A DNA stretch of 64,000 bases from contig JALRIN010000012.1 in NCBI GenBank assembly GCA_023255415.1, forward strand, positions 3,900-67,899, written 5' to 3'. Every line of letters begins with the position of its first letter. The first letter of the stretch is position 1. This DNA comes from Cypionkella sp. (GTDB lineage Bacteria; Pseudomonadota; Alphaproteobacteria; Rhodobacterales; Rhodobacteraceae). The notes below the pieces were generated by a model, which saw only the letters and a list, made by a program, of their open reading frames with translations, was not told where the DNA came from and made no database searches. The translations under genes were made by a program, and so were the position numbers. Shown one piece after another: positions 15,948 through 24,219 of the stretch.

Positions 15948-18125
15948 ATGCCCCATAACAACAGCAATGCCCTGACCGCTCGCCCCGATGTGCTGACCCG
16001 TCCAAAACTGGAAGGCGGCAAGCGCTTTGTGCTGCAAACCGCCTTTACCGCGGCTGGCGATCAGCCCACCGCGATTGCCGAACTGTCCAAAGGCGTGCTG
16101 GCTGGCGAGCATGATCAGGTTTTGCTGGGCGCCACCGGCACCGGCAAGACCTTTACCATGGCTAAAATCATCGAAGAAACTCAACGCCCTGCGATCATTC
16201 TGGCGCCGAACAAAACTCTTGCAGCGCAGCTTTATGGCGAGTTCAAGAATTTCTTTCCCGACAATGCCGTCGAATATTTCGTGTCTTATTACGATTACTA
16301 TCAGCCCGAAGCCTATGTCGCGCGCACCGATACCTTTATCGAAAAGGAATCGCAGATCAACGAGCAGATCGACCGCATGCGCCACTCGGCCACACGGGCG
16401 CTGCTGGAACGCGATGATGTGATTATCGTCGCCTCGGTGTCTTGCATCTACGGCATCGGCTCGGTCGAAACCTATTCGGCGATGACCCAGGATCTGATAG
16501 TCGGGGAAAGCTATGATCAGCGGCAGGTTTTGGGCGAATTGGTCGCTCAGGCCTTCAAACGCAACGATCAGGCCTTTCAGCGTGGCACCTTCCGCGTGCG
16601 TGGCGACAGTGTCGAGGTCTGGCCCGCCCACCTTGAAGACCGCGCCTGGCGGTTTTCCTTCTTTGGCGAAGAGCTGGAGGCGATCATCGAATTTGACCCG
16701 TTGACGGGGGCGAAAACCGACAGTTTCAAGCAGATCCGCATCTATGCCAATTCGCACTATGTCACCCCACGCCCTACCATGCAACAGGCGGTGATCGGGA
16801 TTAAGAAAGAACTGCGCCAGACGCTGGATCTGATGGTGTCGCAGGGCAAGCTGCTTGAGGCGCAGCGGTTGGAACAGCGCTGCGCCTTTGACATCGAGAT
16901 GTTAGAGGCAACCGGCGTTTGCAGCGGCATCGAGAACTATTCGCGCTATTTGACCGGGCGCGCACCCGGCGAGCCGCCGCCAACGCTGTTTGAATTCATC
17001 CCCGACAATGCCATTGTTTTTGCTGACGAATCCCATGTCTCGGTGCCGCAAATCGGCGGCATGTATAAGGGTGACTTTCGGCGCAAGATGACGCTTGCCG
17101 AACATGGCTTCCGGCTGCCCTCTTGCATGGACAACCGACCGCTGAAGTTCGAGGAATGGGATGCGATGCGGCCGCAGTCGATTTTCGTCTCGGCCACCCC
17201 TGCGGCATGGGAGCTGGAACAAACCGGCGGCGTCTTTGTGGAACAGGTGATCCGCCCGACAGGATTGGTCGATCCGCAGATCGAAATCCGCCCGGTCGAG
17301 ATGCAGGTCGATGATCTTTTGGACGAAATCCGCAAGGTTGCCGCCAAGGGGCTGCGGGTCTTGGTCACCACCCTCACCAAGCGGATGGCCGAAGATTTGA
17401 CCGAGTATTTCCACGAACAGGGCATCCGCATTCGCTATATGCATTCGGATATCGACACCATTGAACGCATTGAAATCCTGCGCGATTTGCGGCTTGGCAC
17501 ATTTGATGTGCTGGTCGGTATCAACCTGCTGCGCGAAGGTTTGGACATTCCTGAATGCGGGCTTGTGGCGATTTTGGATGCCGATAAAGAGGGCTTTTTG
17601 CGGTCTGAAACCTCCCTGATCCAGACTATCGGGCGGGCGGCGCGCAACTCGGAAGGCCGGGTAATCATGTATGCCGATCGCATCACCGGCAGCATGGAGA
17701 GAGCGATTGGCGAAACCAACCGCCGCCGTGACAAGCAAATCGCCTATAATACGCTACATGGCATCACCCCGACGACGATCAAGAAAAACGTCGAAGACAT
17801 TCTGCTGGGCATCTATCAAGGCGATACCGATCAGGCGCGGATCACCGCCAAGGTCGATCGGCCGATGGTGGGATCTAACCTTGCGGCGCATTTGGATGCG
17901 ATCCGACTTGCGATGCGCAAGGCGGCCGAAAATCTAGAGTTTGAAGAGGCCGCGCGCTTGCGTGACGAAGTAAAACGGCTAGAAGCGGTCGAGCTGGCGG
18001 TGGCAGATGACCCGCTGGCGCGGCAGTCAGTTATCGAAGAGGCGGTGGAAGAGGCCGTGAAAAGCGCGGGCCGCTCGACGGCGGGGCGCGCGGGGATGCG
18101 GGGCGGGAAGAGGGGGCGGCGGTGA
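15948..18125 (+). CDS. uvrB: Excinuclease ABC subunit B
   Basis: DNA damage-verification helicase of nucleotide excision repair; it loads with UvrA and recruits UvrC. 725 aa, slightly longer than E. coli (673) through an N-terminal leader and a Gly/Arg-rich tail. Walker A GATGTGKT (about 61-68), the DNA-threading beta-hairpin region YFVSYYDYYQPEAYV (about 109-123), helicase motif VI IQTIGRAARNSEGRV (about 558-572) and the C-terminal UVR domain EFEEAARLRDEVKRLE (about 664-679) are intact. GGAGAG lies 8-14 nt before the ATG. A candidate LexA box is just upstream. Its stop overlaps the GTG of the following small gene. Confidence 0.97.
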   Translation: MPHNNSNALTARPDVLTRPKLEGGKRFVLQTAFTAAGDQPTAIAELSKGVLAGEHDQVLLGATGTGKTFTMAKIIEETQRPAIILAPNKTLAAQLYGEFKNFFPDNAVEYFVSYYDYYQPEAYVARTDTFIEKESQINEQIDRMRHSATRALLERDDVIIVASVSCIYGIGSVETYSAMTQDLIVGESYDQRQVLGELVAQAFKRNDQAFQRGTFRVRGDSVEVWPAHLEDRAWRFSFFGEELEAIIEFDPLTGAKTDSFKQIRIYANSHYVTPRPTMQQAVIGIKKELRQTLDLMVSQGKLLEAQRLEQRCAFDIEMLEATGVCSGIENYSRYLTGRAPGEPPPTLFEFIPDNAIVFADESHVSVPQIGGMYKGDFRRKMTLAEHGFRLPSCMDNRPLKFEEWDAMRPQSIFVSATPAAWELEQTGGVFVEQVIRPTGLVDPQIEIRPVEMQVDDLLDEIRKVAAKGLRVLVTTLTKRMAEDLTEYFHEQGIRIRYMHSDIDTIERIEILRDLRLGTFDVLVGINLLREGLDIPECGLVAILDADKEGFLRSETSLIQTIGRAARNSEGRVIMYADRITGSMERAIGETNRRRDKQIAYNTLHGITPTTIKKNVEDILLGIYQGDTDQARITAKVDRPMVGSNLAAHLDAIRLAMRKAAENLEFEEAARLRDEVKRLEAVELAVADDPLARQSVIEEAVEEAVKSAGRSTAGRAGMRGGKRGRR

Positions 18126-18313
18126 AGAAGATTCTGGATGCGAATGATCCTTTTTTCAAACCGGTCTGGCGGCGCTGGGCGACTGCGGTGTTTCCGCTGC
18201 TTTGGGGCGGGGTTGAGGTTTATACCGGCAGCACAGGTTGGGCAATTTTGTTTTTGATTGCAGGGGTTTACGCGCTTTATACGCTGATCATTGTTGGGCC
18301 TAGCAGCGAATAG
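18122..18313 (+). CDS. Small membrane protein of unknown function, coupled to uvrB
   Basis: 63 aa from a GTG whose last two bases form the start of the uvrB TGA, so it would be translated by coupling. A charged N-terminus (MKKILDANDPFFKPVWRRW) is followed by two hydrophobic segments (about residues 21-35 and 38-58) separated by VYTGSTGW, suggesting a two-helix inner-membrane hairpin. I do not recognise a named family, although similar DUF-type small proteins of the form 'NDPFFKPLWRRW...' are frequent in Rhodobacteraceae. Its 3' end overlaps the convergent lipoprotein gene by 14 nt. Confidence 0.65.
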   Translation: MKKILDANDPFFKPVWRRWATAVFPLLWGGVEVYTGSTGWAILFLIAGVYALYTLIIVGPSSE

Positions 18314-18590
18314 AGCCGCGCATTTCGCCCGAATCGCCTTGCAGGGTGGATTGTTTGAGCGTGCAGCCCGTTACCTGAGGGATCAGGGCGATCATCTGGG
18401 CGCGGATGGCTTGGTGCTCGCCAGGCTTGGCATAGCCGAGGCGGATCACCTCGACGCGTTTTTCGGTATAGAAAACAGTGTATTGGCGGCCGTCACGGGT
18501 GACGTCTGCCCTTTTGGCATTGAAAAATTCGGGGGCTGGCGAGGCCCCACAAGCGGCGAGGATCAGGGGGAGGAGGAGGGTTTTTCTCAT
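18300..18590 (-). CDS. Small putative lipoprotein
   Basis: 96 aa. The N-terminus MRKTLLLPLILAACGASPAP has a lipobox LAAC with Cys14, so the mature protein should be lipid-anchored. The rest is a compact, mixed alpha/beta domain (RADVTRDGRQYTVFYTEKRVEV...LGYAKPGEHQAIRAQMIALI) ending SMRC-like with Cys at the C-terminus. Two further Cys residues (CTLKQ and terminal C) could form a disulphide. No function can be assigned. Convergent with the small membrane protein gene. Confidence 0.7.
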   Translation of the reverse strand: MRKTLLLPLILAACGASPAPEFFNAKRADVTRDGRQYTVFYTEKRVEVIRLGYAKPGEHQAIRAQMIALIPQVTGCTLKQSTLQGDSGEMRGSIRC

Positions 18591-18905
18591 GCCCTTGAGC
18601 CTGCCGCGTTAAGGTTAATGCGGGGTTAATGGATTGCGGGATACGGTGGGTTTTTTGCGTAGCATTGCCGTAGTGCATCCGTAGTGCGTTTTGCGGGTGG
18701 GTTTTGGGGTGGGATTTTTTCAGGATATGACCCAAGCGCGGTGGCCGAAAGCCACCGTGCCGCGCCCGACCCCCACGGGGAGGGCGCGATAGCGCCCACA
18801 CAGGGTCGGGCGCGTCACTGTGTTGCGAATGGCGTTGAGTGGGAGACCGGCGGCATGCGCGTCCCAGAGGCAGTCAAACTACATTTCTAGGTATTTAGCT
18901 TGGAT
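18591..18905. other. Intergenic region holding a structured repeat
   Basis: 315 bp without a credible gene. The left part includes the AT-richer promoter side of the lipoprotein gene and several near-duplicate phrases (GTAGTGCATCCGTAGTGCG around 18669-18687). The middle (18739-18814) is a dense set of hairpins listed separately. The last about 50 bp are AT-rich and mark the start of the atypical gene. Confidence 0.55.
18739..18814. repeat. REP-like multi-hairpin intergenic element
   Basis: Three nested palindromes in 76 bp: CGGTGGC/GCCACCG (18739-18757, 5-nt loop), CGCGCCCGACCC (18761-18772) pairing with GGGTCGGGCGCG (18803-18814), and inside it GGGCGC-GATA-GCGCCC (18782-18797). Together they could form a cloverleaf. 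No T tract follows. Resembles repetitive extragenic palindromes rather than a terminator; only one copy is in this window, so repetitiveness is not shown. Confidence 0.55.
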
Positions 18906-20054
18906 TCAATCAACCACTGCCCGTAACTTTGGAAAGTAGATGGAAATTGGATTGTCAACCGCATCAGGATTATCTAGCGCCTGTCGTATTTGAGCTGAAA
19001 TAGTGGCAACGTAAACTGGCATTTTTGGAACAAACGTATAGATATCATCATCATCGATTTTAATCGTTCTGCTTTGATTTATATCAAAAGGTATGCGGTC
19101 CCTGCCGCGCATAATTTGAACAATTGGCTTCCTCATCATGTGCCTGATTGCAAGCTCATAAAATACGTTTGGATTGCCGAAAGACAAATCTACTATAACC
19201 AATCTCGAATTAATAATATAGTCAAGAATTTGCCGAGTTATTATACCAGGGGTGTCAATTTTATCAGCACGAACTAAGCGAAGTTTAGATTGCTCCAATG
19301 CGGGTTCGACAATTGACGCTGAGAATAAATCAGCGTGTTTGCGTGTATCTGATCCGTCTTCCCCAATAGGTGAAATGTAGAAAGCGGTTGTCTCAAACTC
19401 AGCATGACCAGCTGTCACTACGGGATGATACAAAGGTGTATCAAAGTGTTGATCGGCCTTTTCAATTTTATCAGGTGAGACTAATCGTTCAGTTTTGCTC
19501 GGCAACTCGTCAAGCCGCATATCAATTGGTATCACACGCTCTTGGCCAGATAACGTTTTGAGCAATCCTACATCTCGCAAATTTACTATAAAAGTATCCA
19601 CCGCCTCTTCAGCACACTCTGCAGAAACTTCAAAACTCTTAATCTTATCCACTAAAACAGAAGTTGCAGGAAGTTTGTTACCCACTATCAATTCGTACAA
19701 GCTATTAAACGGCGAAATTGATACAATCGCCGACTCTATTTTTGCGCGTTCGCATTCTCTCACTGACACGCTTTGCCCTACAGCTTTCAAACCCAAAGGA
19801 GTGATCTCAATGAATTCTGCGGTGTAGCTACCCTTGGTCAGCCCATATTTAGCCGAGTTAGTTACGAGCATCCGGCTTGCGCTACTCTCAGAGGATTTGC
19901 CGATCTCGTCAAACAGCGTCAATCTGCGTATTTCCTGACCGCCACCAATGTCATATATTCTTTTCACAAAATCAAGTGCTTCAGAAAAAACGGAAGCTGG
20001 AAAGATCCTTGTCACCCGAGTGCGCTTGGTTGTTGGTTTCTTTTCATCAGCCAT
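18906..20054 (-). CDS. Orphan protein with predicted winged-helix N-terminus and TIR/deoxyribosyltransferase-like C-terminal domain
   Basis: 382 aa, visibly AT-richer and with different codon use from all neighbours, so probably acquired. N-terminal about 1-85: basic start (KKPTTKRTRVTR), then helices with LTLFDEIGKSSESSASRML and ITPLGLKAVGQ, reminiscent of a winged helix. Middle (about 86-225): helical, unassigned. C-terminal (about 226-370): FYISPIGEDGSDTRKHADLF, then LVRADKIDTPGIITRQILDY, LVIVDLSFGNPNVFYELAIR and KPIVQIMRGRDRIPFD. This arrangement (strand-loop Gly, RAD, DLS..NPNVFYELA) is that of a Rossmann-like nucleotide-binding/hydrolysing fold seen in TIR-like and nucleoside 2-deoxyribosyltransferase-like effectors; the Glu in VFYELA is the likely catalytic residue. 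The fold call and any defence role are inference. Lone gene between a REP-like element and the lepA terminator. Confidence 0.6.
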   Translation of the reverse strand: MADEKKPTTKRTRVTRIFPASVFSEALDFVKRIYDIGGGQEIRRLTLFDEIGKSSESSASRMLVTNSAKYGLTKGSYTAEFIEITPLGLKAVGQSVSVRECERAKIESAIVSISPFNSLYELIVGNKLPATSVLVDKIKSFEVSAECAEEAVDTFIVNLRDVGLLKTLSGQERVIPIDMRLDELPSKTERLVSPDKIEKADQHFDTPLYHPVVTAGHAEFETTAFYISPIGEDGSDTRKHADLFSASIVEPALEQSKLRLVRADKIDTPGIITRQILDYIINSRLVIVDLSFGNPNVFYELAIRHMMRKPIVQIMRGRDRIPFDINQSRTIKIDDDDIYTFVPKMPVYVATISAQIRQALDNPDAVDNPISIYFPKLRAVVD

Positions 20055-20120
20055 AGCTCACCCCTAAAAAACACTTGTGGGCAATCAGAGCATATTCGCA
20101 GAGTGATTTCAACGCAAACT

Positions 20121-20151
20121 GCGTGCCCAGCCTTCACCTGTGTGGGCACGC
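20121..20151. repeat. 9-bp inverted repeat upstream of the orphan gene
   Basis: Arms GCGTGCCCA (20121-20129) and TGGGCACGC (20143-20151), 13-nt loop, directly followed by a second, imperfect palindrome GCGATTTGC/GCAATTCGC. Lies between the lepA terminator and the start of the AT-rich gene, close to where the native high-GC sequence resumes. Confidence 0.45.
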
Positions 20152-20183
20152 GATTTGCTTCGCAATTCGCTTTCGCCCACCGC

Positions 20184-20220
20184 CTCTAAAAACGGACAGC
20201 TTAGCTGTCCATTTTTAGAG
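20184..20220 (-). terminator. Terminator overlapping the lepA stop codon
   Basis: On the minus strand a 7-bp GGACAGC/GCTGTCC core with a 3-nt loop is extended by A5/T5 arms and CTCT/AGAG (one C-A mismatch). The lepA TAA and its last three codons (Met-Asp-Ser) lie inside the hairpin, and the T run of the distal arm acts as the U tract. Confidence 0.7.
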
Positions 20221-22000
20221 CAGAAATAAACGCCTCCTGCGGAATCTCGACCTTGCCGAACTGGCGCATGCGCTTTTTACCGGCTTTCTGCTTCTCGAGC
20301 AGTTTCTTTTTGCGGCTGGCGTCGCCGCCGTAGCATTTGGCGGTGACGTCTTTGCGCATGGCCGACAGGGTCTCGCGGGCGATGACACGCGCGCCAATCG
20401 CCGCTTGGATCGGGATTTTGAACATGTGGCGGGGGATCAGGTCTTTCAGCTTTTCGACCATGGCGCGGCCGCGGGCTTCGGCGCGGTCGCGGTGCACCAT
20501 CATCGAGAGCGCATCGACGGGTTCTTCGTTGACCAGGATCGACATCTTGACGAGGTAATCCTCGCGATATTCCGAGATCTGGTAGTCGAAGCTTGCATAG
20601 CCTTGGGTGACCGATTTCAGTCGGTCGTAGAAGTCGAAGACCACTTCGGCAAGCGGCAGGTCATAGACCACCATTGCGCGGGCGCCGGCATAGGAGAGGT
20701 CCATCTGGATGCCGCGGCGGTCCTGGCAGAGTTTCAGCACATCGCCGAGATAGGTGTCGGGCACCATGATGGTGGCTTTGATGCGCGGCTCTTCGATATG
20801 GTCGATATAGGTGAGGTCGGGCATATCGGCGGGGTTGTGCAGGTCTTGCACCGTGCCGTCTTTCATATGCAGTTTGAAGACCACCGAGGGGGCGGTGGTG
20901 ATCAGGTCGATGTCATATTCGCGTTCAAGCCGGTCGCGGATGACTTCGAGGTGGAGCAGGCCAAGGAAGCCGCAGCGGAAGCCAAAGCCGAGGGCGGCAG
21001 AGGTTTCCATCTCGGTCGAGAAAGAGGCGTCGTTGAGCGAGAGCTTTTCGATCGCGTCGCGCAGGGCCTCGAAATCATTGGCGTCGACGGGGAAGAGGCC
21101 GCAGAACACCACGGGTTGTGCCGGTTTAAAGCCAGCAAGCGCGGTTTCGCAGCCCTTGCGTTCAGAGGTGATGGTGTCGCCGACGCGGGTGTCGCGCACC
21201 TGTTTGATCGAGCCGGTCCAGATGCCGATCTCGCCCGGGCCAAGTTCGGCAATATCAACCATTTGCGGTTTCAGCACCGCCAGTTTGTCGACGCCGTAGA
21301 CAGCATTGGTTTGCATCATGCGGATGCGGTCACCCTTGCGGATGACGCCGTCGATGACGCGGATCATCACGACCACGCCAAGATAGCTGTCATACCAGCT
21401 GTCGACCAGCATCGCCTTGAGGGGCGCGTCGCGGTCGCCTTTGGGGGCGGGCAGGCGGGTGACGATGGCTTCCAGCACGTCGGGGATGCCAAGGCCGGAT
21501 TTCGCCGAGATCAGGATGGCGTCAGAGGCATCAAGGCCGATCACGTCTTCGATCTGTTCGCGCACGCGGTCGGGTTCGGCGGCGGGAAGATCGACCTTGT
21601 TCAGCACTGGCACGATCTCGTGGCCGGCATCCAGCGCTTGGTAGACGTTGGCAAGGGTTTGCGCCTCGACGCCCTGGGAGGCATCGACCACCAAAAGCGA
21701 GCCTTCAACCGCGCGCATCGAGCGGGAGACCTCGTAGGCAAAGTCGACGTGGCCGGGGGTGTCGATCAGGTTGAGGATATAGGTTTTGCCATCTTTGGCG
21801 GGATATTCGATCCGCACCGTGTTGGCCTTGATCGTGATGCCGCGCTCACGTTCAATATCCATGCTGTCAAGCATCTGCGCTTTCATATCGCGCGCAGCCA
21901 CTGTGCCGGTGAGCTGGATCAGCCGGTCAGCGAGGGTGGATTTGCCGTGGTCAATGTGGGCCACGATGGAGAAGTTGCGGATGAGATCAAGCTGGGTCAT
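20201..22000 (-). CDS. lepA: Elongation factor 4 (LepA)
   Basis: Ribosome-associated GTPase that aids translation/ribosome biogenesis under stress. 599 aa from the ATG at 21998-22000, chosen because family members begin MTxLxxIRNFSIVAHIDHGKS; an in-frame ATG 17 codons upstream (22049-22051) exists, and neither has a strong ribosome-binding site. G1 AHIDHGKST, G2 RGITIKANT, G3 DTPGHVDF, G4 NKVDLP and G5 SAKSG are present. The LepA C-terminal domain ends GKVEIPQEAFISALKMDS, as is typical. Terminates in a hairpin that includes the stop codon. Confidence 0.96.
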   Translation of the reverse strand: MTQLDLIRNFSIVAHIDHGKSTLADRLIQLTGTVAARDMKAQMLDSMDIERERGITIKANTVRIEYPAKDGKTYILNLIDTPGHVDFAYEVSRSMRAVEGSLLVVDASQGVEAQTLANVYQALDAGHEIVPVLNKVDLPAAEPDRVREQIEDVIGLDASDAILISAKSGLGIPDVLEAIVTRLPAPKGDRDAPLKAMLVDSWYDSYLGVVVMIRVIDGVIRKGDRIRMMQTNAVYGVDKLAVLKPQMVDIAELGPGEIGIWTGSIKQVRDTRVGDTITSERKGCETALAGFKPAQPVVFCGLFPVDANDFEALRDAIEKLSLNDASFSTEMETSAALGFGFRCGFLGLLHLEVIRDRLEREYDIDLITTAPSVVFKLHMKDGTVQDLHNPADMPDLTYIDHIEEPRIKATIMVPDTYLGDVLKLCQDRRGIQMDLSYAGARAMVVYDLPLAEVVFDFYDRLKSVTQGYASFDYQISEYREDYLVKMSILVNEEPVDALSMMVHRDRAEARGRAMVEKLKDLIPRHMFKIPIQAAIGARVIARETLSAMRKDVTAKCYGGDASRKKKLLEKQKAGKKRMRQFGKVEIPQEAFISALKMDS

Positions 22001-22173
22001 GCGCGCGATATAGCTGGTTCCGCGGGGGTCGGGAAGAGGCTTGTGCGACATGGGGCAAACTGCGGTGTCGCGGGCGGCGGCTGGCCTTGAAAAAACAAGG
22101 ATGACCAGTCATATAGCGCTTGCAAAAGGATCCATGGCGAGGATCCATCCCAGCACAAACGAAGGAGGCGACT

Positions 22174-22488
22174 GTGAAAAGACCCTTGATCTTGGCGCTT
22201 TGTGCTGCGGTTGCGATGCCTGTCTTTGCGGGCTTGGCTGCGGCGGGGTCGATTGAAAACGCCTGCAACCGATCCGAGCGGGCGGGCGCAAGTCGGGGCC
22301 TGTGCAGCTGCATTCAGCAAGTTGCCAATGAAACTTTACCGCGCGGCGATCAAAGCCGGGCCGCCAGTTTCTTTAAAGACCCGGAAAAGGCGCATAAGGT
22401 TTGGATGTCGACGTCAAAATCGGATGACGCCTTTTGGGAACGCTATAAGGCGTTTGGTGCGCAGGCCGAGGCGCGCTGTCAGGGCTGA
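22174..22488 (+). CDS. Small secreted protein of unknown function
   Basis: 104 aa from the GTG at 22174, chosen for the strong AAGGAGG 5 nt upstream. The signal peptide VKRPLILALCAAVAMPVFAG is followed by a cleavage region AAAG-S and a small mature domain with four Cys (CNRS, LCSC, RCQG), which suggests two disulphides. The IENACNRS...LCSCIQQVAN pattern is common in Rhodobacteraceae periplasmic proteins of unknown role. Divergent from lepA. Followed by a strong intrinsic terminator, so it is a complete single-gene transcript. Confidence 0.75.
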   Translation: MKRPLILALCAAVAMPVFAGLAAAGSIENACNRSERAGASRGLCSCIQQVANETLPRGDQSRAASFFKDPEKAHKVWMSTSKSDDAFWERYKAFGAQAEARCQG

Positions 22489-22512
22489 TCTGCTGGGGCT
22501 GGAGCGGGGGAA

Positions 22513-22540
22513 GCGGGGCTTTGCAGCCCCGCCTTTTATT
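22513..22540 (+). terminator. Intrinsic terminator after the small secreted protein gene
   Basis: 8-bp stem GCGGGGCT/AGCCCCGC with TTGC loop followed by CTTTTATTTT on the plus strand. It lies in the gap between convergent genes and directly abuts the stop of the minus-strand copper chaperone gene. Confidence 0.88.
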
Positions 22541-22541
22541 T

Positions 22542-23420
22542 TCAATTTGCGGCCGGCGCCATCACCATGACGCCTTCGAAGGAGGAATAGAGCCCAACCT
22601 TTTCGGCGCCAAGCTTGTCTTCGGCGGCGTTGAACATTTGCGACAGCATCTGGGCGTCTGAAACCCCTTGTTTCTCTAAAAAGGCAGGCATCCGCAGGTC
22701 TTGGCCACCACAAAGAACGATGGTCCATTGGCCATCGCGGCGTTCCAGCAAAGCGCGGCCGCCCTTGTCGCCCTGCGACCAAGAGGCAAGCGCATGGTTG
22801 CCTGCGACGGTGACAGGGTCAACCGACAACGGATTTTCAGGCGTATCAAACTGAGCCTTCATGGTTGCCACGATGGCATCAGAGTCTGACAGGCCGGTCG
22901 TGTCGGCGGCGGTCATGTTATGGCTTGAATGCGCTGCGTGTTCGCCCATTTTGCTGTGATCCATCATGCCCATCGCGCCGGGTTTGCGGGCGTTGTCGAC
23001 GGGAACGTCGATTTCAACCTTGCCTGCATGTTCAAAGACCAGAGTGATGTGGATGATATCGCCGTCTTTCAGATCTTTTTTCAGCCCCATCAGCATGACG
23101 TGATGGCCGCCACGCTTAAGTGACAGGCCTTGCAGCGCAGGAATTTCAAAGCCTTCGGGGACGTGGACCATTTGCATGACGCCATCAGCGCTGGCGATAT
23201 GGGTGTGCAGTTCGACCTTATCGGCAATGTCAGAGCTGGCGTCGATCAGGCGCTCGTTTACATCGGCGTGATTTTCAATTTCGAGAAAGACTGCGCCAGA
23301 AGCGCCGATGCCGCCGTTGACGCGGGCATATTGGTCCGAGATATGAACCCCGTCATGTGCAAGAGCGGGCCATGCGATCAGGGTCGCCGCAGCGGCGAGA
23401 AGTGTTTGAAGTCGTGTCAT
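22542..23420 (-). CDS. PCu(A)C copper chaperone with C-terminal extension
   Basis: Periplasmic copper-binding protein that delivers Cu(I) to the CuA site of cytochrome oxidase in known members. 292 aa, about twice the usual single-domain size. Signal peptide about 1-21 (ends ALA-HDG). The PCuAC domain (about 22-145) shows the metal ligands in HTHIASADGVMQM and HHVMLMGL. Next comes a Met/His-rich linker (GMMDHSKMGEHAAHSSHNM, about 151-169). The C-terminal domain (about 178-280: FDTPENPLSVDPVTVAGNHALASW) resembles the copper-uptake domains fused to PCuAC in this group. Upstream DUF2946-type gene is probably in the same operon (36-nt gap). Confidence 0.85.
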   Translation of the reverse strand: MTRLQTLLAAAATLIAWPALAHDGVHISDQYARVNGGIGASGAVFLEIENHADVNERLIDASSDIADKVELHTHIASADGVMQMVHVPEGFEIPALQGLSLKRGGHHVMLMGLKKDLKDGDIIHITLVFEHAGKVEIDVPVDNARKPGAMGMMDHSKMGEHAAHSSHNMTAADTTGLSDSDAIVATMKAQFDTPENPLSVDPVTVAGNHALASWSQGDKGGRALLERRDGQWTIVLCGGQDLRMPAFLEKQGVSDAQMLSQMFNAAEDKLGAEKVGLYSSFEGVMVMAPAAN

Positions 23421-23456
23421 GATTTTTCCTAGTGAGAGATCTGTTGAAAGGTCGGA

Positions 23457-23804
23457 TCAAAGGAAAATCGGCGGGCCCCGGGCGATGGCTGCGGGGGCTG
23501 GGCGGCCTGTGCCTGCAACCGTCGTGGCCGGATAGCGGCTGCGCTGGCTGGTTTGTGGTGCGAGCACCGTGATCTGTGCGGGCATCAGCACTGACGACAG
23601 CGCCGCAAGGCATTCGGGGCAGCGGTGATGCGCGGTCAGCGGCTTGCCTGTGGCATCCAGCTGCAGCGTGGTGACGCCGTCGCCTGCCATATCGGCGCAA
23701 ATGGTGATCTCGGTCGCGCCCTGCATTTCGGAATGCATCACCGCCGAGCTGACCGAAGTGGCCGCCAGTATGAGGGAAAGGAAAAGGCCAAGCATCACGC
23801 GCAT
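23457..23804 (-). CDS. DUF2946-like secreted protein linked to copper chaperone
   Basis: 115 aa. Signal peptide (MRVMLGLFLSLILAATSVSS), then ITICADMAGDGVTTLQLDATGKPLTAHHRCPECLAAL, close to the DUF2946 core (IC.......V.LDA.G.P...HH.CP.C). HH plus CPEC could bind copper or another soft metal. C-terminal half is Pro/Ala/Arg-rich and ends ARGPPIFL, typical of the family. Co-directional and just upstream of the PCu(A)C gene, so a role in copper delivery is a reasonable inference; no function is established for DUF2946. Confidence 0.72.
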   Translation of the reverse strand: MRVMLGLFLSLILAATSVSSAVMHSEMQGATEITICADMAGDGVTTLQLDATGKPLTAHHRCPECLAALSSVLMPAQITVLAPQTSQRSRYPATTVAGTGRPAPAAIARGPPIFL

Positions 23805-23879
23805 GGCTGCGATTTACCGCAAGCCATTGGCAAAGGGAAGATGGCAGTTTGCCGCTGCCTCAGGGGTCACAGCAACAGC

Positions 23880-23913
23880 AAAAGGCCCCGCTTGGATGCC
23901 AAGCAGGGCCTTT
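23880..23913 (-). terminator. Intrinsic terminator of rpmB
   Basis: Stem formed by AAAGGCCC/GGGCCTTT plus GCTTGG/CCAAGC with one mismatch; on the minus strand it ends in TTTTGC. About 20 nt after the rpmB stop. Confidence 0.82.
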
Positions 23914-23931
23914 GCAATTCTGCACCAGCGA

Positions 23932-24219
23932 TTAGGCTGCGGCTTGTGCCTTGGCGATGTCGCGCTTGATGCGCAGAGCATCAACCGAGAGTTCCGAGTC
24001 CTTGGCTTTTGCCAGAAAGGCATCCAGACCACCGCGGTGATCGACGGTGCGCAAAGCGGCCGCCGAAATACGCAGTTGGAAAGAACGACCCAACGTGTCC
24101 GAGATCAAGGTGACCTCGTTCAGGTTCGGAAGGAACCGACGACGGGATTTGTTGTTGGCGTGGCTGACAGTGTTGCCAGACATAGGGCCTTTGCCCGAGA
24201 GTTCGCAGACGCGCGACAT
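23932..24219 (-). CDS. rpmB: 50S ribosomal protein L28
   Basis: 95 aa, normal for alphaproteobacterial L28. Recognised by SRVCELSGKGPMSGNTVSHANN and KSRRRFLPNLNEVTLISDTLGRSFQLRISAAALRTVDHRGGLDAF. It has a single Cys, so it is the zinc-free type. It is not followed by rpmG, the usual situation in this group. Strong terminator downstream. Promoter region lies in the 230-bp gap to meaB, in which I see nothing else. Confidence 0.96.
   Translation of the reverse strand: MSRVCELSGKGPMSGNTVSHANNKSRRRFLPNLNEVTLISDTLGRSFQLRISAAALRTVDHRGGLDAFLAKAKDSELSVDALRIKRDIAKAQAAA

Noticed and set aside
20405..22090. Plus-strand frame opposite lepA
   Set aside because: Shadow; lepA G-motifs are unambiguous on the minus strand.
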